Shown one piece after another: positions 51,407 to 60,335 of a stretch of 64,000 nt of DNA (its first letter is position 1; each line of letters opens with the position of its first letter). The notes beneath the pieces are model-generated. The model saw only the letters and a program-made list of their open reading frames with translations, was not told the origin of the DNA and did not search any database. Source of the stretch: Bradyrhizobium sp. MOS002 (GTDB lineage Bacteria; Pseudomonadota; Alphaproteobacteria; Rhizobiales; Xanthobacteraceae); the NCBI RefSeq assembly GCF_003020115.1, contig NZ_PYFX01000014.1:62001-126000 (forward strand), written 5' to 3'. Made by a program: the position numbers and the translations under genes.

Positions 51407-52675
51407 TTATCGGGCCAAGGCGCTGGTCCGATCGGAGGCATCGAGGCGTGTTACGAAGTCGAACACGGGGCCGCCCGCTACGCCCCAATTGCTCGACCAG
51501 ATCACTTGGGAACCGTCCGGCGACGGGGAGCCGTGAGTCTCGCTCCAGTAGTCGTGCGGGACGTTCCGTGTGTACGCAATGCGTCGGAATTCGCCACTGC
51601 CGTCAATTCGCAGGGCAATGACTTCCCGAGCGAAGGGCGCAAAAGTTGGTAGCTGGGCGATCTCGGCCGGATCGCCGCCATAGCTTAGGATTACCCAGCC
51701 AGGCCACTGGATCGCGCGGGTGGACGCATGCGACGCCTCTCCACGCGGAGCAAGGGCCGTAACCACGCCGTCGTCCAGCCGGCGCTTGATCACCTGGTAT
51801 ATGTCGGGATCAGATTTGCTGATTCCCACGTATACCTCGCGTCCGTCAGCGTCCACGGCCATGTCGCCATGACTCGGACGATGATTTTCGGTCCAACTTT
51901 GCACCAGATCGCCTGAAACGGTAAAGATGAATGCCTCATCCTTTCCGTCGACCCATCGGCTGCATCTGATGTAGTTGCCCAGTGCCGATATCTCGCAAAC
52001 GCCGTCTCGCCCGGGCAGTTTTCCCACTTCGATATCCGGAAACTTCTGTCGGCTGACGAGGTCAAACGCGAATGCGACGACGACGCCGTCAGCGCGCGTG
52101 CCGCGCACGGCGACGCGCCGGCCGTCTTGAGAGGGATTACCTTTGCCCGGTCCGAACTGAAGGCCGTGATAGCCGTTGGCCATCAGCATGATCTCTTCGG
52201 CGTTTGTTCGCGGCGTCCAGAGCGAGATCTTGCGCCCGATCACGCATATCATGCGCGTGGGATCGCGCGGATGCCATTCGCACTCGTCTTCGCGCTGCCG
52301 ACGGAACAATGGAACGTATGTTTGTCCATCCAGAAAGCAGAGCCCGTTGCAGCCGTTGGCGATCAGAAGCAAAGTCTGGTCGGCATTCCAGGCTTGCGCG
52401 CTCGAATAACGGTGAGTGCAATAGGTTCGTTGACAGGCCAGGCCCGCGCCCAAGGGCCCCGGGGTCGTTATCCGGACGATCGTGGCGCCGATGTCCGGGT
52501 CGGTGACCGGGACGAGATAGTCGGGCAAGTTCATGCTGCTGGGATTCGAGAGCTTGGTCTTTGGAGGCTTCTGTGCGGGGGCGATGCCTGCGAACGCAAG
52601 CACGACCACCAGGGCGCCCGCCAGGCCAATTCGCGTGTAGAAAGACGGAGACATTCGTATCATGCTCCATGGCAA
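51407..52675 (-). CDS. Exported beta-propeller-like hypothetical protein
   Basis: About 415-422 residues with a signal peptide (YTRIGLAGALVVVLAFAGIA, cut near APAQ). The rest repeats beta-strand units of the WD40/TolB-propeller type: SSAQAWNADQTLLLIANGCN, ECEWHPRDPTRMICVIGRK, PSQDGRRVAVRGTRADG, HGDMAVDADGREVYVGISKS and SPDGSQVIWSSNWGVAG. There is no catalytic motif. Its place in the locus suggests a periplasmic accessory or sugar-binding part, but that is inferred. The start may be the internal ATG at 52654 or 52663. A weak box-like sequence (12 of 17 matches) lies near 52776 but is not counted. Confidence 0.7.
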   Translation of the reverse strand: MPWSMIRMSPSFYTRIGLAGALVVVLAFAGIAPAQKPPKTKLSNPSSMNLPDYLVPVTDPDIGATIVRITTPGPLGAGLACQRTYCTHRYSSAQAWNADQTLLLIANGCNGLCFLDGQTYVPLFRRQREDECEWHPRDPTRMICVIGRKISLWTPRTNAEEIMLMANGYHGLQFGPGKGNPSQDGRRVAVRGTRADGVVVAFAFDLVSRQKFPDIEVGKLPGRDGVCEISALGNYIRCSRWVDGKDEAFIFTVSGDLVQSWTENHRPSHGDMAVDADGREVYVGISKSDPDIYQVIKRRLDDGVVTALAPRGEASHASTRAIQWPGWVILSYGGDPAEIAQLPTFAPFAREVIALRIDGSGEFRRIAYTRNVPHDYWSETHGSPSPDGSQVIWSSNWGVAGGPVFDFVTRLDASDRTSALAR

Positions 52676-52938
52676 GTAGGGCTATCGGACCGGCAAGCGA
52701 TGCCGGTCACGAGGCTCCTGCGGCGACGAAGAATAGCGGTCGGCGATGCTTTCTATCTGCGTGGTCGCAGCGCGCATCCTTTGAATGCAGGAGACGCTCC
52801 GCGAAATGTTGCCGATCCAGGGCAGGTTCTGATCCGCTCGATCGAGAAGATCAGCCCGGCGCGGTCACTTGGGCGGCGCGTATGGGCGCCGCCCAGCATC
52901 TGTTGACGGCTTGACGGGCGCCAGGCCGATCGGCCGGA

Positions 52939-53742
52939 TCAGTCCGGCTCCACGGCGCCGATTTCGTGACGTCCGCGGTCGCTTGATACAAGGCTGAGCG
53001 CAGGTTCCCGATCGCTTGACAACGGTAGTGCGTGACCGTTCGAAACCCGCACCAGTGATCCGTTGTTCATTCCCCAAATTGCGGCCTGCGTCCTGTTCTG
53101 GACCCGTATTTTGCGCAGGATCGCTTTGACGTGGACCTTCACGGTCGCCTCCGCAATATCGATCTTTCGCGCAATGCACTTGTTGGAATTTCCTTCGATC
53201 AGATAGGACAGAATCGCCTGCTCTCGCGGCGACAGGTGAGGCGCTACCCGTTCTTCGGCGGCAACGAGGAGATTTGCCCCCTCTTCGATCGCTGGCTGAA
53301 GCTGAGGCTCGCGATCGAAACCGCCTTCAAGCACGAACGACAGAAATGCCGGCGGAAATACCGTCTCACCCATCGCCACGAGCTCGATCGACTTGATGAA
53401 AGCGTCGCATGAACTGACGTCGACAAAATAACCGCTGGCGCCGGCTTTGTAGGCCGAGATCAACTCATCCGGCCGGTAATGGTCTGACACAATCGCGACG
53501 CGCGCGTCCGGATAGTGCTCTCTTACAAATCCTACCTGCTTCAGCGCATCAAAATCCCCGGTGCTCTGGATAACGACAAACAGGAGCTTGTGATGCGCCT
53601 GGAAAGCGCCTGCTAATTCATCAGTGGTTGCGGCCGATACCGCGACCTGAAAGTCTGCCGCATGCAGTATTTGTGAAATTCCCTCTCGCAGCAAAATATT
53701 TCGTCCGAGCAAAATAACCTTGCAGGATTGACGCCTCCTCAT
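52939..53742 (-). CDS. LuxR/NarL-family regulator with degenerate receiver domain
   Basis: 267 residues from the ATG at 53742, which follows GGAGGG at good spacing; the frame is open to 53985. The receiver lacks the acidic pair (KVILLGRNILLREGI) and the phosphoacceptor: the third strand reads LLFVVIQSTGDF with Gln where Asp is expected. It should therefore be unable to receive a phosphate in the usual way. The output domain is intact: LSPREQAILSYLIEGNSNKC, IARKIDIAEATVKVHVKAIL, RKIRVQNRTQAAIWGMNN. The start diverges from the second LuxR gene. A candidate regulator of the shared boxes. Confidence 0.85.
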   Translation of the reverse strand: MRRRQSCKVILLGRNILLREGISQILHAADFQVAVSAATTDELAGAFQAHHKLLFVVIQSTGDFDALKQVGFVREHYPDARVAIVSDHYRPDELISAYKAGASGYFVDVSSCDAFIKSIELVAMGETVFPPAFLSFVLEGGFDREPQLQPAIEEGANLLVAAEERVAPHLSPREQAILSYLIEGNSNKCIARKIDIAEATVKVHVKAILRKIRVQNRTQAAIWGMNNGSLVRVSNGHALPLSSDREPALSLVSSDRGRHEIGAVEPD

Positions 53743-54245
53743 TTCACCCTCCGCAACAACGCAATGAACCCTTGAATGAAAAACGCTGCACAGAAACAGG
53801 GGCCATACGGCCAGGTTCCTATTGCAGAACCCGAAACGTCGGTCATTTAATGTTTGCTGAAGGTTAGAATCGATTTTTAGGTCTTGCCTATATATCTTTG
53901 GATATACTCTGACGGAATTCCAAGCTGTCGGTGACAATCGCCGGAGATCAATTCGAGCGACGAATCCCTCCCGTCGACCGAACATCCGAATTTTGCGTCG
54001 GGCGAGCGGGAAGCCTCGCTAAAGGCTTGCTGCAGTGCGATACAAACCCGGACCACCGGATTGCACGGCCTCTCTACCTAAGGTATATTGCCGTGACGGG
54101 CCAATTCGCCCGGTTGCTTGCAGCCTACTTCGGTAGAACATCGGGAACTGCTGGAACTTAGTTTACTAGGGCCAATTAGCTTTGAAGTGGCGGGCGGCGA
54201 CCTGCAGCTTCAATCGCCGAACTTTGGGCAAGTTAGGAGCGCCCG
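53743..54245. promoter_or_regulatory. Divergent regulator spacer with dyads
   Basis: About 500 bp between the two response-regulator genes. It is AT-richer than its surroundings and contains the perfect dyad TATATC-TTTG-GATATA (53891-53906) and the palindrome TACCTAAGGTA (54075-54085). Both could be binding sites for one of the flanking regulators. No shared 17-bp box was found here. Confidence 0.45.
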
Positions 54246-54938
54246 ATGCATCGTGCGACCGTAGTAATTGCAGACAGACATCCTGTGATGTTGGAAGGTC
54301 TCGCGCGTGTCCTCGGTTCAGAATCCGAGTTCGAGATCGTTGCGTCCTGCGTTGATGCTGCGAGCTGTATAGATGCAATTTCAACGCTTTCACCCGACAT
54401 CGCGATCATTGATTCCGCAATGCCGGAGCTGACCGCACTGATCAACCATCCGCCCGATCCATCGAACAGCCGATCAACGCGTTTTGTGATCTTTGCTACT
54501 AGCGAGGATTACGATCTAGTCTCGGCGGTCGCCCCCGCGGGGTACAGTGTCCTCCTAAAAGAGATGACTAGCCAAGCCGTGGTGCAAGGCTTGCGAGACG
54601 TAGCGAAAGGTCTAACCGTTGCTTCGTTAGCGCCCGCCGATCAGGCCGTGCCTCGCGAGCAGAGCCTAAATGCGGAAGGTGCGCTCACGATGCTCACTGA
54701 ACGCGAGCGGCAGATCATGTTTCTGGTGTCTCAAGGCCTGCCGAACAAGGAAATTGGCCGCCGGCTTAACATTGCCGACGGTACCACCAAGGTGCACCTG
54801 CACCGCATTTTCCAGAAGCTTGAAATCAACAATCGCACCGAGCTTGCTGCCCTTGCTATCTCGGAGGATGAGCGCGCCAATACAGCGCAGGACAAACCGC
54901 CATATGCTGTAACGGACCCCGTGGAGGAGGAGCACTAA
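54246..54938 (+). CDS. LuxR/NarL-family response regulator
   Basis: 230 residues with a normal receiver: ATVVIADRHPVMLEGLARVL (acidic residue on strand 1), DIAIIDSAMPELTALI (phosphoacceptor Asp), FVIFATSEDYDLVSAV and the conserved Lys in SVLLKEMTSQAV. The output domain is LTERERQIMFLVSQGLPNKE, IGRRLNIADGTTKVHLHRIF, QKLEINNRTELAALAISE. No histidine kinase is nearby. In contrast to its divergent neighbour it should be phosphorylatable. A candidate for control of the polysaccharide locus. Confidence 0.88.
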   Translation: MHRATVVIADRHPVMLEGLARVLGSESEFEIVASCVDAASCIDAISTLSPDIAIIDSAMPELTALINHPPDPSNSRSTRFVIFATSEDYDLVSAVAPAGYSVLLKEMTSQAVVQGLRDVAKGLTVASLAPADQAVPREQSLNAEGALTMLTERERQIMFLVSQGLPNKEIGRRLNIADGTTKVHLHRIFQKLEINNRTELAALAISEDERANTAQDKPPYAVTDPVEEEH

Positions 54939-55011
54939 GCTTCACCAGGCCGGTTTACGGTATGTGTAGCGCAAGGTAGGTGCATCATACTTTTCGCAGG
55001 TTTTCGCTCGC

Positions 55012-55269
55012 CTATTCTTGGACGGAGAACTGAAGAACGAAGAGCGAGCGGCCGCCAAGCTCAGGGTTATCGCTGACTTCAACCTGCCATGAAATGTGCT
55101 GCAGGAGTGGGTCCATCGCGTGATGCTTGAGGATCTCGCCGCCGAGCTCCATGGCTGCAGACCGTGCCGCGGAAATATCGCGGAGATCTAGTCCGACATC
55201 ATCGAGTACTGAGTGCCCGTCACCGAGCACTGAGTGGCCGTCGTGGATATGAAAGAAATACCGCGGCAT
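55012..55269 (-). CDS. DUF6894-family small protein with a short internal duplication
   Basis: 85 residues from MPRYFFHIHDGH, the usual family start (MPRYFFxxxDG). A 7-residue unit is repeated: DGHSVLG then DGHSVLD (55195-55240, 21-bp period), which is not usual for the family. After it DVGLDLRDISAARSAAMELG follows the family. The frame is open further to 55356, but this start is clear. Function unknown; such proteins are abundant in Bradyrhizobium. Confidence 0.75.
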   Translation of the reverse strand: MPRYFFHIHDGHSVLGDGHSVLDDVGLDLRDISAARSAAMELGGEILKHHAMDPLLQHISWQVEVSDNPELGGRSLFVLQFSVQE

Positions 55270-55489
55270 AGATGTCTCCGGACAACGCTGGCATTCCGAT
55301 GACTGCAGCGACTTCCCTCTAGGTCGAGACTTCGCACCACATGGGACGCATATCAAGCCGCTATTTTAGGTGAGCTCAATGATCACGATGGGTACCCCAA
55401 CCTTGATCTCTATGATCACGAATTCAGAATGACAGATAGCTTGCCAAAGACGCGGACCATTTGACTGCTGGTGAGAACATCGAAAACGC

Positions 55490-56497
55490 TCATATTCCGT
55501 AGTAGCGGCGATACCAGCGGATAAAATTGCAGATACCGGTTTCGATTGGGGTCGAAGGCGAAAAACCGGTATCACGGATGAGATCACTAACGTCAGCAAA
55601 CGTCTCTGAAACATCCCCTAGCTGCATTGGCAGCATCTCCTTCGCTGTGGTCCGTCCCAGCTCCTTCTCGATCAAGTCGAGGACGTGCGTCAGCGCTTCC
55701 GGCCGGTGGTTGCCGACATTGTAAAGCTTGGCTGGTGCGCCCGCCGCATCGGCGTTGTCCGCCGGAGCGCGTTCGATCAGCCGCGAGACGACGCGAGTGA
55801 CGTCGTCAATATAGGTGAAATCGCGCCGCATCTTACCATGGTTGAAAAGTTTGATCGACCGGCCTTTGACGATCGCGTCGGCAAACAGGAATATCGCCAT
55901 GTCGGGGCGGCCCCACGGCCCATAGATCGTAAAGAACCGTAAGCCGTTCACCGGGATTCGATAGAGGTGACTGTAGGAGTAAGCCATCAACTCATTCGCT
56001 TTCTTGGTCGCCGCATAGAGACTGATGGGGTGGTCAGCCGTATGTCGGGTCGAAAAAGGCAACTCGGCATTGGCTCCATACACGGACGATGAAGAAGCGT
56101 AGATCAAATGTCCGCAGGCGTTCTGTCTGCACCCTTCCAAAACATTAAGGAATCCCTCCAGATTGGCGTCGACATAGTCGTGCGGTTGATCGATTGAATG
56201 CCGGACCCCGGCTTGAGCGGCCAAATGGATTACTCGCGTGAAGCGATACTTTCTGAACAGCTCGGCCATCGTCGACCGATGTTTAAGATCAACCAGCGCG
56301 AAAGAAAAACGCGGATGGCGGCGCAGAATGTCAAGGCGTGCACGCTTCAGTGCGGGATCGTAGTAGCCGTTGAGGTTGTCCAATCCGACGACGCGCCGCC
56401 CCTCATCAAGCAGCAGCCGGCTGACATGAAAACCAATGAAGCCGGCTGCTCCAGTCACCAGAACGTCGGCGGTAACTTCTTCTGAGCGCGATGACAT
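55490..56497 (-). CDS. UDP-glucuronate 4-epimerase (LspL/CapI-like)
   Basis: SDR enzyme of 335 residues with the NAD loop VLVTGAAGFIGFHVSRLLLD, GLDNLNGYYDPALKRARLDI and the active site YASSSSVYGAN and SLYAATKKANELMAYSYSHL. The segment NGLRFFTIYGPWGRPDMAIF is highly typical of UDP-glucuronate 4-epimerases. It would make UDP-galacturonate, a carboxylated sugar that an AsnB-type enzyme could amidate. It is a one-gene unit, and the shared box 209 bp upstream has the right orientation. Confidence 0.88.
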   Translation of the reverse strand: MSSRSEEVTADVLVTGAAGFIGFHVSRLLLDEGRRVVGLDNLNGYYDPALKRARLDILRRHPRFSFALVDLKHRSTMAELFRKYRFTRVIHLAAQAGVRHSIDQPHDYVDANLEGFLNVLEGCRQNACGHLIYASSSSVYGANAELPFSTRHTADHPISLYAATKKANELMAYSYSHLYRIPVNGLRFFTIYGPWGRPDMAIFLFADAIVKGRSIKLFNHGKMRRDFTYIDDVTRVVSRLIERAPADNADAAGAPAKLYNVGNHRPEALTHVLDLIEKELGRTTAKEMLPMQLGDVSETFADVSDLIRDTGFSPSTPIETGICNFIRWYRRYYGI

Positions 56498-56705
56498 TCG
56501 TTGCCGACCTTACATGTAGTTCGCGCGGTGAATGAGGCGCCATCCAGGGCATTAAATTAGCTCCCCAACGCGGTGCCCTAGTGAGCGCCTGGATAATGAT
56601 GGAGGAATCGAGCTGCTGACAGCCGCTCGAACGGATTACTCCCTTCATCCTAGTCGCTAACTCAAGTTCCAGCGGCTGGCGTATATGATGTGCGCGAAGC
56701 CGGTC

Positions 56706-56722
56706 ATCATTCATTTGCATGA
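56706..56722 (-). promoter_or_regulatory. Shared polysaccharide-locus box, copy 7 (UDP-glucuronate epimerase)
   Basis: The plus strand reads ATCATTCATTTGCATGA in the spacer 56498-56848 between the epimerase and the reductase. Orientation and the CATA 18 nt downstream point to the epimerase, 209 bp away. No second box faces the reductase. Confidence 0.78.
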
Positions 56723-56848
56723 AGATGAAGCCAATCAAACCTGCAGAGTTGCTTCGCCGTCCGGCTTTCCGGACGTGCCCATCGGCTATCAGTACGCGCT
56801 GTCCGGCCATTCACGTCATTGACTTGAGCGCGGACGGCGTAGTCAGGG

Positions 56849-57862
56849 GTGTTTCGGATGAAGATGGTTCGTGTTGATTGTCTGGGCGCGAATGTATCGA
56901 GCATCGGTTTCGGCTGCGCGTCGCTGGGAGGGCGCATTGGAGCTCGCGGGGGGATCGAGGGGCTCGAGCGTGCATACGAAGCCGGAATTACCTGGTACGA
57001 TGTTGCGCCTTCGTATGGCGACGGGATGGCGGAGTCGATTTTGGGCCAATTCGCATCCATGAAGCGGGGCAGCGTCTTTATCTGCACAAAGGTCGGGATG
57101 CGCCCACCTGAAATATCCGCCGCCATGCGATTCCTGAAGCCTATAGCCCGCGCCTCTCTTGCAGTGTTCCCCGCAATTCAACCGCGCCTCTCGGCGATGA
57201 AGTCAAAGCCCTTCAAAGTCCCGCTATCTGCCGAGCTCATCAGGACAAGCATCGACGACAGCTTGAGACGTCTTCGCACGAACTATGTGGATGTGCTTGC
57301 TCTCCATCGTCCGACCCGCGAAGAGGTCATGCGCGAAGACATCCTTCGAGCAGTCGAGCGCGTCGTTCAGGACGGAAAAGCTCGGGCGATTTCGATTGCA
57401 GGAGAAAGCAAGGGTGTAATTGATGGCCTTCGCGAATCCTTGCCATATCGTCTGATACAGATCGCCAATAATCCGTTCGAGCAGAATCTACGGATATCAG
57501 CAGACATTGCGCCGCGTAGGACATTTATCACGTATGGATCATTTTCAAGCATCGATCCGCTGGCCTCAAGGATCAAATCGGACAAAGAAATGCTGAACGG
57601 CTTGCGCGAAATGGGATATCAGGGCAACCTCAGCGAGATGGCTGCTGCTTTTGTCGTGGATTATGCTCTGGCAACGAATTCGGCAGGAGTCACACTGTTC
57701 TCGATGTTTCGAAAAGAGCATCTAGCATTCAATCTGCTACGGCTGGCGCAAGCCCCGATGCTGCATCAGCTCAATCGTATAGCCGCAGCGCTCTCGAAGG
57801 ACCGGCGGCAAACCGAGCCAATGTGCGGCGACTCGAATGATCGGCGCATCGAAAGATGCTGA
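56849..57862 (+). CDS. Aldo/keto reductase
   Basis: TIM-barrel NADPH-dependent oxidoreductase of 337 residues. The active-site region has GITWYDVAPSYGDGMAESIL (catalytic Asp and Tyr), KRGSVFICTKVGMRPPE (Lys) and YVDVLALHRPTREEVM (His). The C-terminal cofactor segment is less conserved than usual. It may reduce a sugar or aldehyde of the polysaccharide route, but its location at the edge of the locus is the only hint. Start 56849 or the ATG at 56858. The last 40 residues are polar. Confidence 0.83.
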   Translation: MFRMKMVRVDCLGANVSSIGFGCASLGGRIGARGGIEGLERAYEAGITWYDVAPSYGDGMAESILGQFASMKRGSVFICTKVGMRPPEISAAMRFLKPIARASLAVFPAIQPRLSAMKSKPFKVPLSAELIRTSIDDSLRRLRTNYVDVLALHRPTREEVMREDILRAVERVVQDGKARAISIAGESKGVIDGLRESLPYRLIQIANNPFEQNLRISADIAPRRTFITYGSFSSIDPLASRIKSDKEMLNGLREMGYQGNLSEMAAAFVVDYALATNSAGVTLFSMFRKEHLAFNLLRLAQAPMLHQLNRIAAALSKDRRQTEPMCGDSNDRRIERC

Positions 57863-58138
57863 TGGCGGCGACGGCGGTGTCAGCTGCCCGATTGTTCATG
57901 CTTGTGTTGGTGCAACGATAAATGCAGAGTTTCTGGACCATGAGGCCTACTCCATCATTATCGTAAAAAGAAAGACCGGGTACGAAGCGCGACAAATTTG
58001 CGCCTGTAAACAGCTAAGCTCGTGATGCCCCGCCTTCCTCACCTTGCTTTGCCCCCGGCTCCCTTGGTCTCTCACGAGGGCGTCGAGTCGATCTAGCTGA
58101 CGAGCTACACCCGCAAAGCTCCTGCCGATGGTAAGGAC

Positions 58139-58309
58139 ATGACGTTCTACCAATGGCTGAAGTGTTTCAAGCGCGGAGCGATCGAGTTTGCGCGGGATCG
58201 ACATTCAGACACCGTAGCCGAGCTTTATATAGATCAGATGGACGAGACCGAACAGCAGCAGCCACGCAAAAAATACACCAATGCCCTCTTTGCGAAACTC
58301 CCGGAGTAG
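58139..58309 (+). CDS. Small hypothetical protein (56 aa)
   Basis: The frame reads MTFYQWLKCFKRGAIEFARD, then RHSDTVAELYIDQMDETEQQ and ends FAKLPE. The composition is protein-like, and MTFYQWL resembles YozE-like small domains. There is an in-frame stop shortly upstream, so it may be the rest of a longer gene. No ribosome binding site is obvious. Confidence 0.4.
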   Translation: MTFYQWLKCFKRGAIEFARDRHSDTVAELYIDQMDETEQQQPRKKYTNALFAKLPE

Positions 58310-58800
58310 CACGTTAGCATCGGGATTATTTATCCACGAACGCCAACTCATGCCACGCTCTCAGCCAAAAGGCGTCTCACTCGGACCATGCTGAAAACCG
58401 TTATCGACTTTCGTTTCTTGTCATCAATGGTCGAAGCTGCAAGCTTTGAGGAGTCAGCAAAAATTGATTGATCTGCCGTGCGTGACAGCAGCAAACTATG
58501 GAGTCGATATTAGTTTACTCCAATTGTTGCGTCTTGGCAGAATGGCAATGCTTGTGGCCCCAAGCATGCGGCGGGGCGCACGTTACGACAACCAACTGAA
58601 GATGGTTCGGACAAGCTCGCGATGCTGCAAGCGATCTTATTCGCAGCCATTGCTTCATCCCTTTCAACTCGTTTGGTGACTCTCTTCAGACCCTAAAACT
58701 CGGCATGCCGGTTCAGGACGGTTGAAGAGTTGGCGCCAAATAGTGTCACAGCGAGACTGCCATCGCTCTGAGCATTTCCTTGTTTACCATGACGGCGCTC
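58310..58800. other. Intergenic stretch with no recognisable gene
   Basis: About 490 bp. The open frames lack family features. Confidence 0.4.
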
Positions 58801-59031
58801 CTAATCGCTTCGTCGGGTCAGCGCATGGGCCCGGGGGGAAGGCGACGTCCGTGCATTGTCAGAACTAGGCACTCGCGCTCGCCGAAGCCGTGGCCGACTT
58901 GGGGCGATTTTGATGCCGTGCTTTTTGTCGAACGCTTTCAACCAGCGCCTGATATAGGCGGGATCGTCAGGGCAGATCTCCTTCAGCACGCGAAGGGTTT
59001 GATCGCGGAAATCCTCTAAAGTTCTAGCCAT
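58801..59031 (-). CDS. Hypothetical protein, possibly truncated (76 aa)
   Basis: The first half is protein-like (MARTLEDFRDQTLRVLKEIC, PDDPAYIRRWLKAFDKKHGI) and has AGGA 6 nt before the ATG. The second half is Arg/Ser-rich and could be out-of-frame sequence after a shift near residue 45. Function unknown. Confidence 0.4.
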   Translation of the reverse strand: MARTLEDFRDQTLRVLKEICPDDPAYIRRWLKAFDKKHGIKIAPSRPRLRRARVPSSDNARTSPSPRAHALTRRSD

Positions 59032-59757
59032 TTGGTCCTACTCACACTGTCAATCGGAGCAGGCTGGAACGAGCAGCCGCAGTCGTCAAGCCCGGAACGG
59101 GGTTGGCGTAAATAGCCATGCCAGTGCGTTGTCCTGACCGGCGCTGTCGGGCACGCTCTGACCTGGCCGAAAACGGCACGGATGGGGTAGGCGACGTTGT
59201 GTACAGCAAATCTTACACTGCGTTCCGGGTCTCGCAACTTAAAACGTGCGCCAAGTGCGGGGATTAACCAGTTTGATTGTATGTGTCACTGGACCGATAT
59301 CGCACAACCTAACGCCGCAAGGGATGATTCTCCTTTGCCGAGCAGGAGCCGTCCACACATGGCCGGTTCTCAATTTACTTCGTTGTCGATGCAATCTTTG
59401 GCTTTATCGCTTGTGCTGCCGAGCCGACGCTTACGGCCGCGTCATTTTTGCTCAACGCCTGGCAAGAAGCCGGTGGACGGCAGGCTCAAGCGGAGGGTCG
59501 GCGCCGACTTGCAGCCCGATCCGCATCTTCATCGATATCCTACGCCAACCATTGAAACTTCGCCCGGAGCCGGCTGGGCTGCTCCTTTAGAGGCCGTCAC
59601 CAATGTAGGCTGGAAAGGTGGCGACCTTCCACCGGCCCCGGTCTTTCCAATCATTCTTACCTGCCGATGGCCAGCAATTCTGTGGAGCATCGACTTGGCT
59701 AGGTTGCTCTTTCTGGCTCTTCCAGACATCCTAGTAAGTGCGATTTGGAGATGCATT
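59032..59757. other. Intergenic stretch upstream of the lipoprotein gene
   Basis: About 725 bp. A frame runs from 59197 into the lipoprotein gene, but its first part has no family features and is not taken as coding. Confidence 0.4.
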
Positions 59758-59970
59758 TTGCGCGCTATTGTGCCGCTATTGCTCGGCTTGGTTTTGGCGA
59801 GCTGTGACTCAGAGCCGACAACAACAGGCTCGATCAAGTCGTGCGCGGTAAACGTTCATTCGCCGTATAACTCCAAAGCGCTCGACCAATGTGTCGACGT
59901 TTGCATGAAGTGTGAGAATGGGAGCCGCGTAACTTGCTCCACCTCCTGTTCGCTGCGGGGAGCGCGTTAA
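59758..59970 (+). CDS. Small Cys-rich lipoprotein (70 aa) with a TTG start
   Basis: The TTG at 59758 has GGAG 7 nt before it. It gives RAIVPLLLGLVLASCDSEPT, a lipoprotein signal with the lipobox LASC, and a short mature part with seven more cysteines (SCAVNV, CVDVCMKCENG, VTCSTSC). The cysteines may form disulfides or bind metal in the envelope. The frame is open far upstream, which hides this start from simple calling. Function unknown. Confidence 0.6.
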   Translation: MRAIVPLLLGLVLASCDSEPTTTGSIKSCAVNVHSPYNSKALDQCVDVCMKCENGSRVTCSTSCSLRGAR

Positions 59971-60335
59971 TCATCGCGTGCCTTCGAGGCGCTGGCGTGC
60001 CCGGCTCCGGACAAGCCGAGGCCTTGGACCGCCCCGAAATGGGCGTATGTTCAAAAAGATGGCGGAGTTTCAAGAGCGGAGGTCTTCTCGCGCCACAGGG
60101 AATATGCTGCCGCGCCAGCTGAGTACGGTATCGACCGTGTTGGACAACCTGCCATGGCAGCTCAATCAAGACGGAGCGTCAAACTCAATCCGGTTTCAGG
60201 CTTTCCATTCGAGAGCACGTCCCGAACTGCTCAAAAGCGGCACTCACTATTCAGCGTTGGTCTAAACTAGCTCCGCTTGGAAATGCTCGCCTGATTTACG
60301 GTTCTCGCGAGCCGACATTCACCTTCAAGGGAAGC
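59971..60335. other. Intergenic stretch with no recognisable gene
   Basis: About 365 bp between the lipoprotein and the diguanylate cyclase gene, whose transcripts converge here. Confidence 0.4.

Noticed and set aside
52776..52792. Possible eighth copy of the shared box (ATCCTTTGAATGCAGGA)
   Set aside because: Only 12 of 17 positions match the closest copy, and most differences fall on bases that are invariant in the seven copies.
56670..56690. Sigma-54-like GG/GC pair in the epimerase upstream region
   Set aside because: The spacing between GG and GC is 12, not 10, nucleotides.
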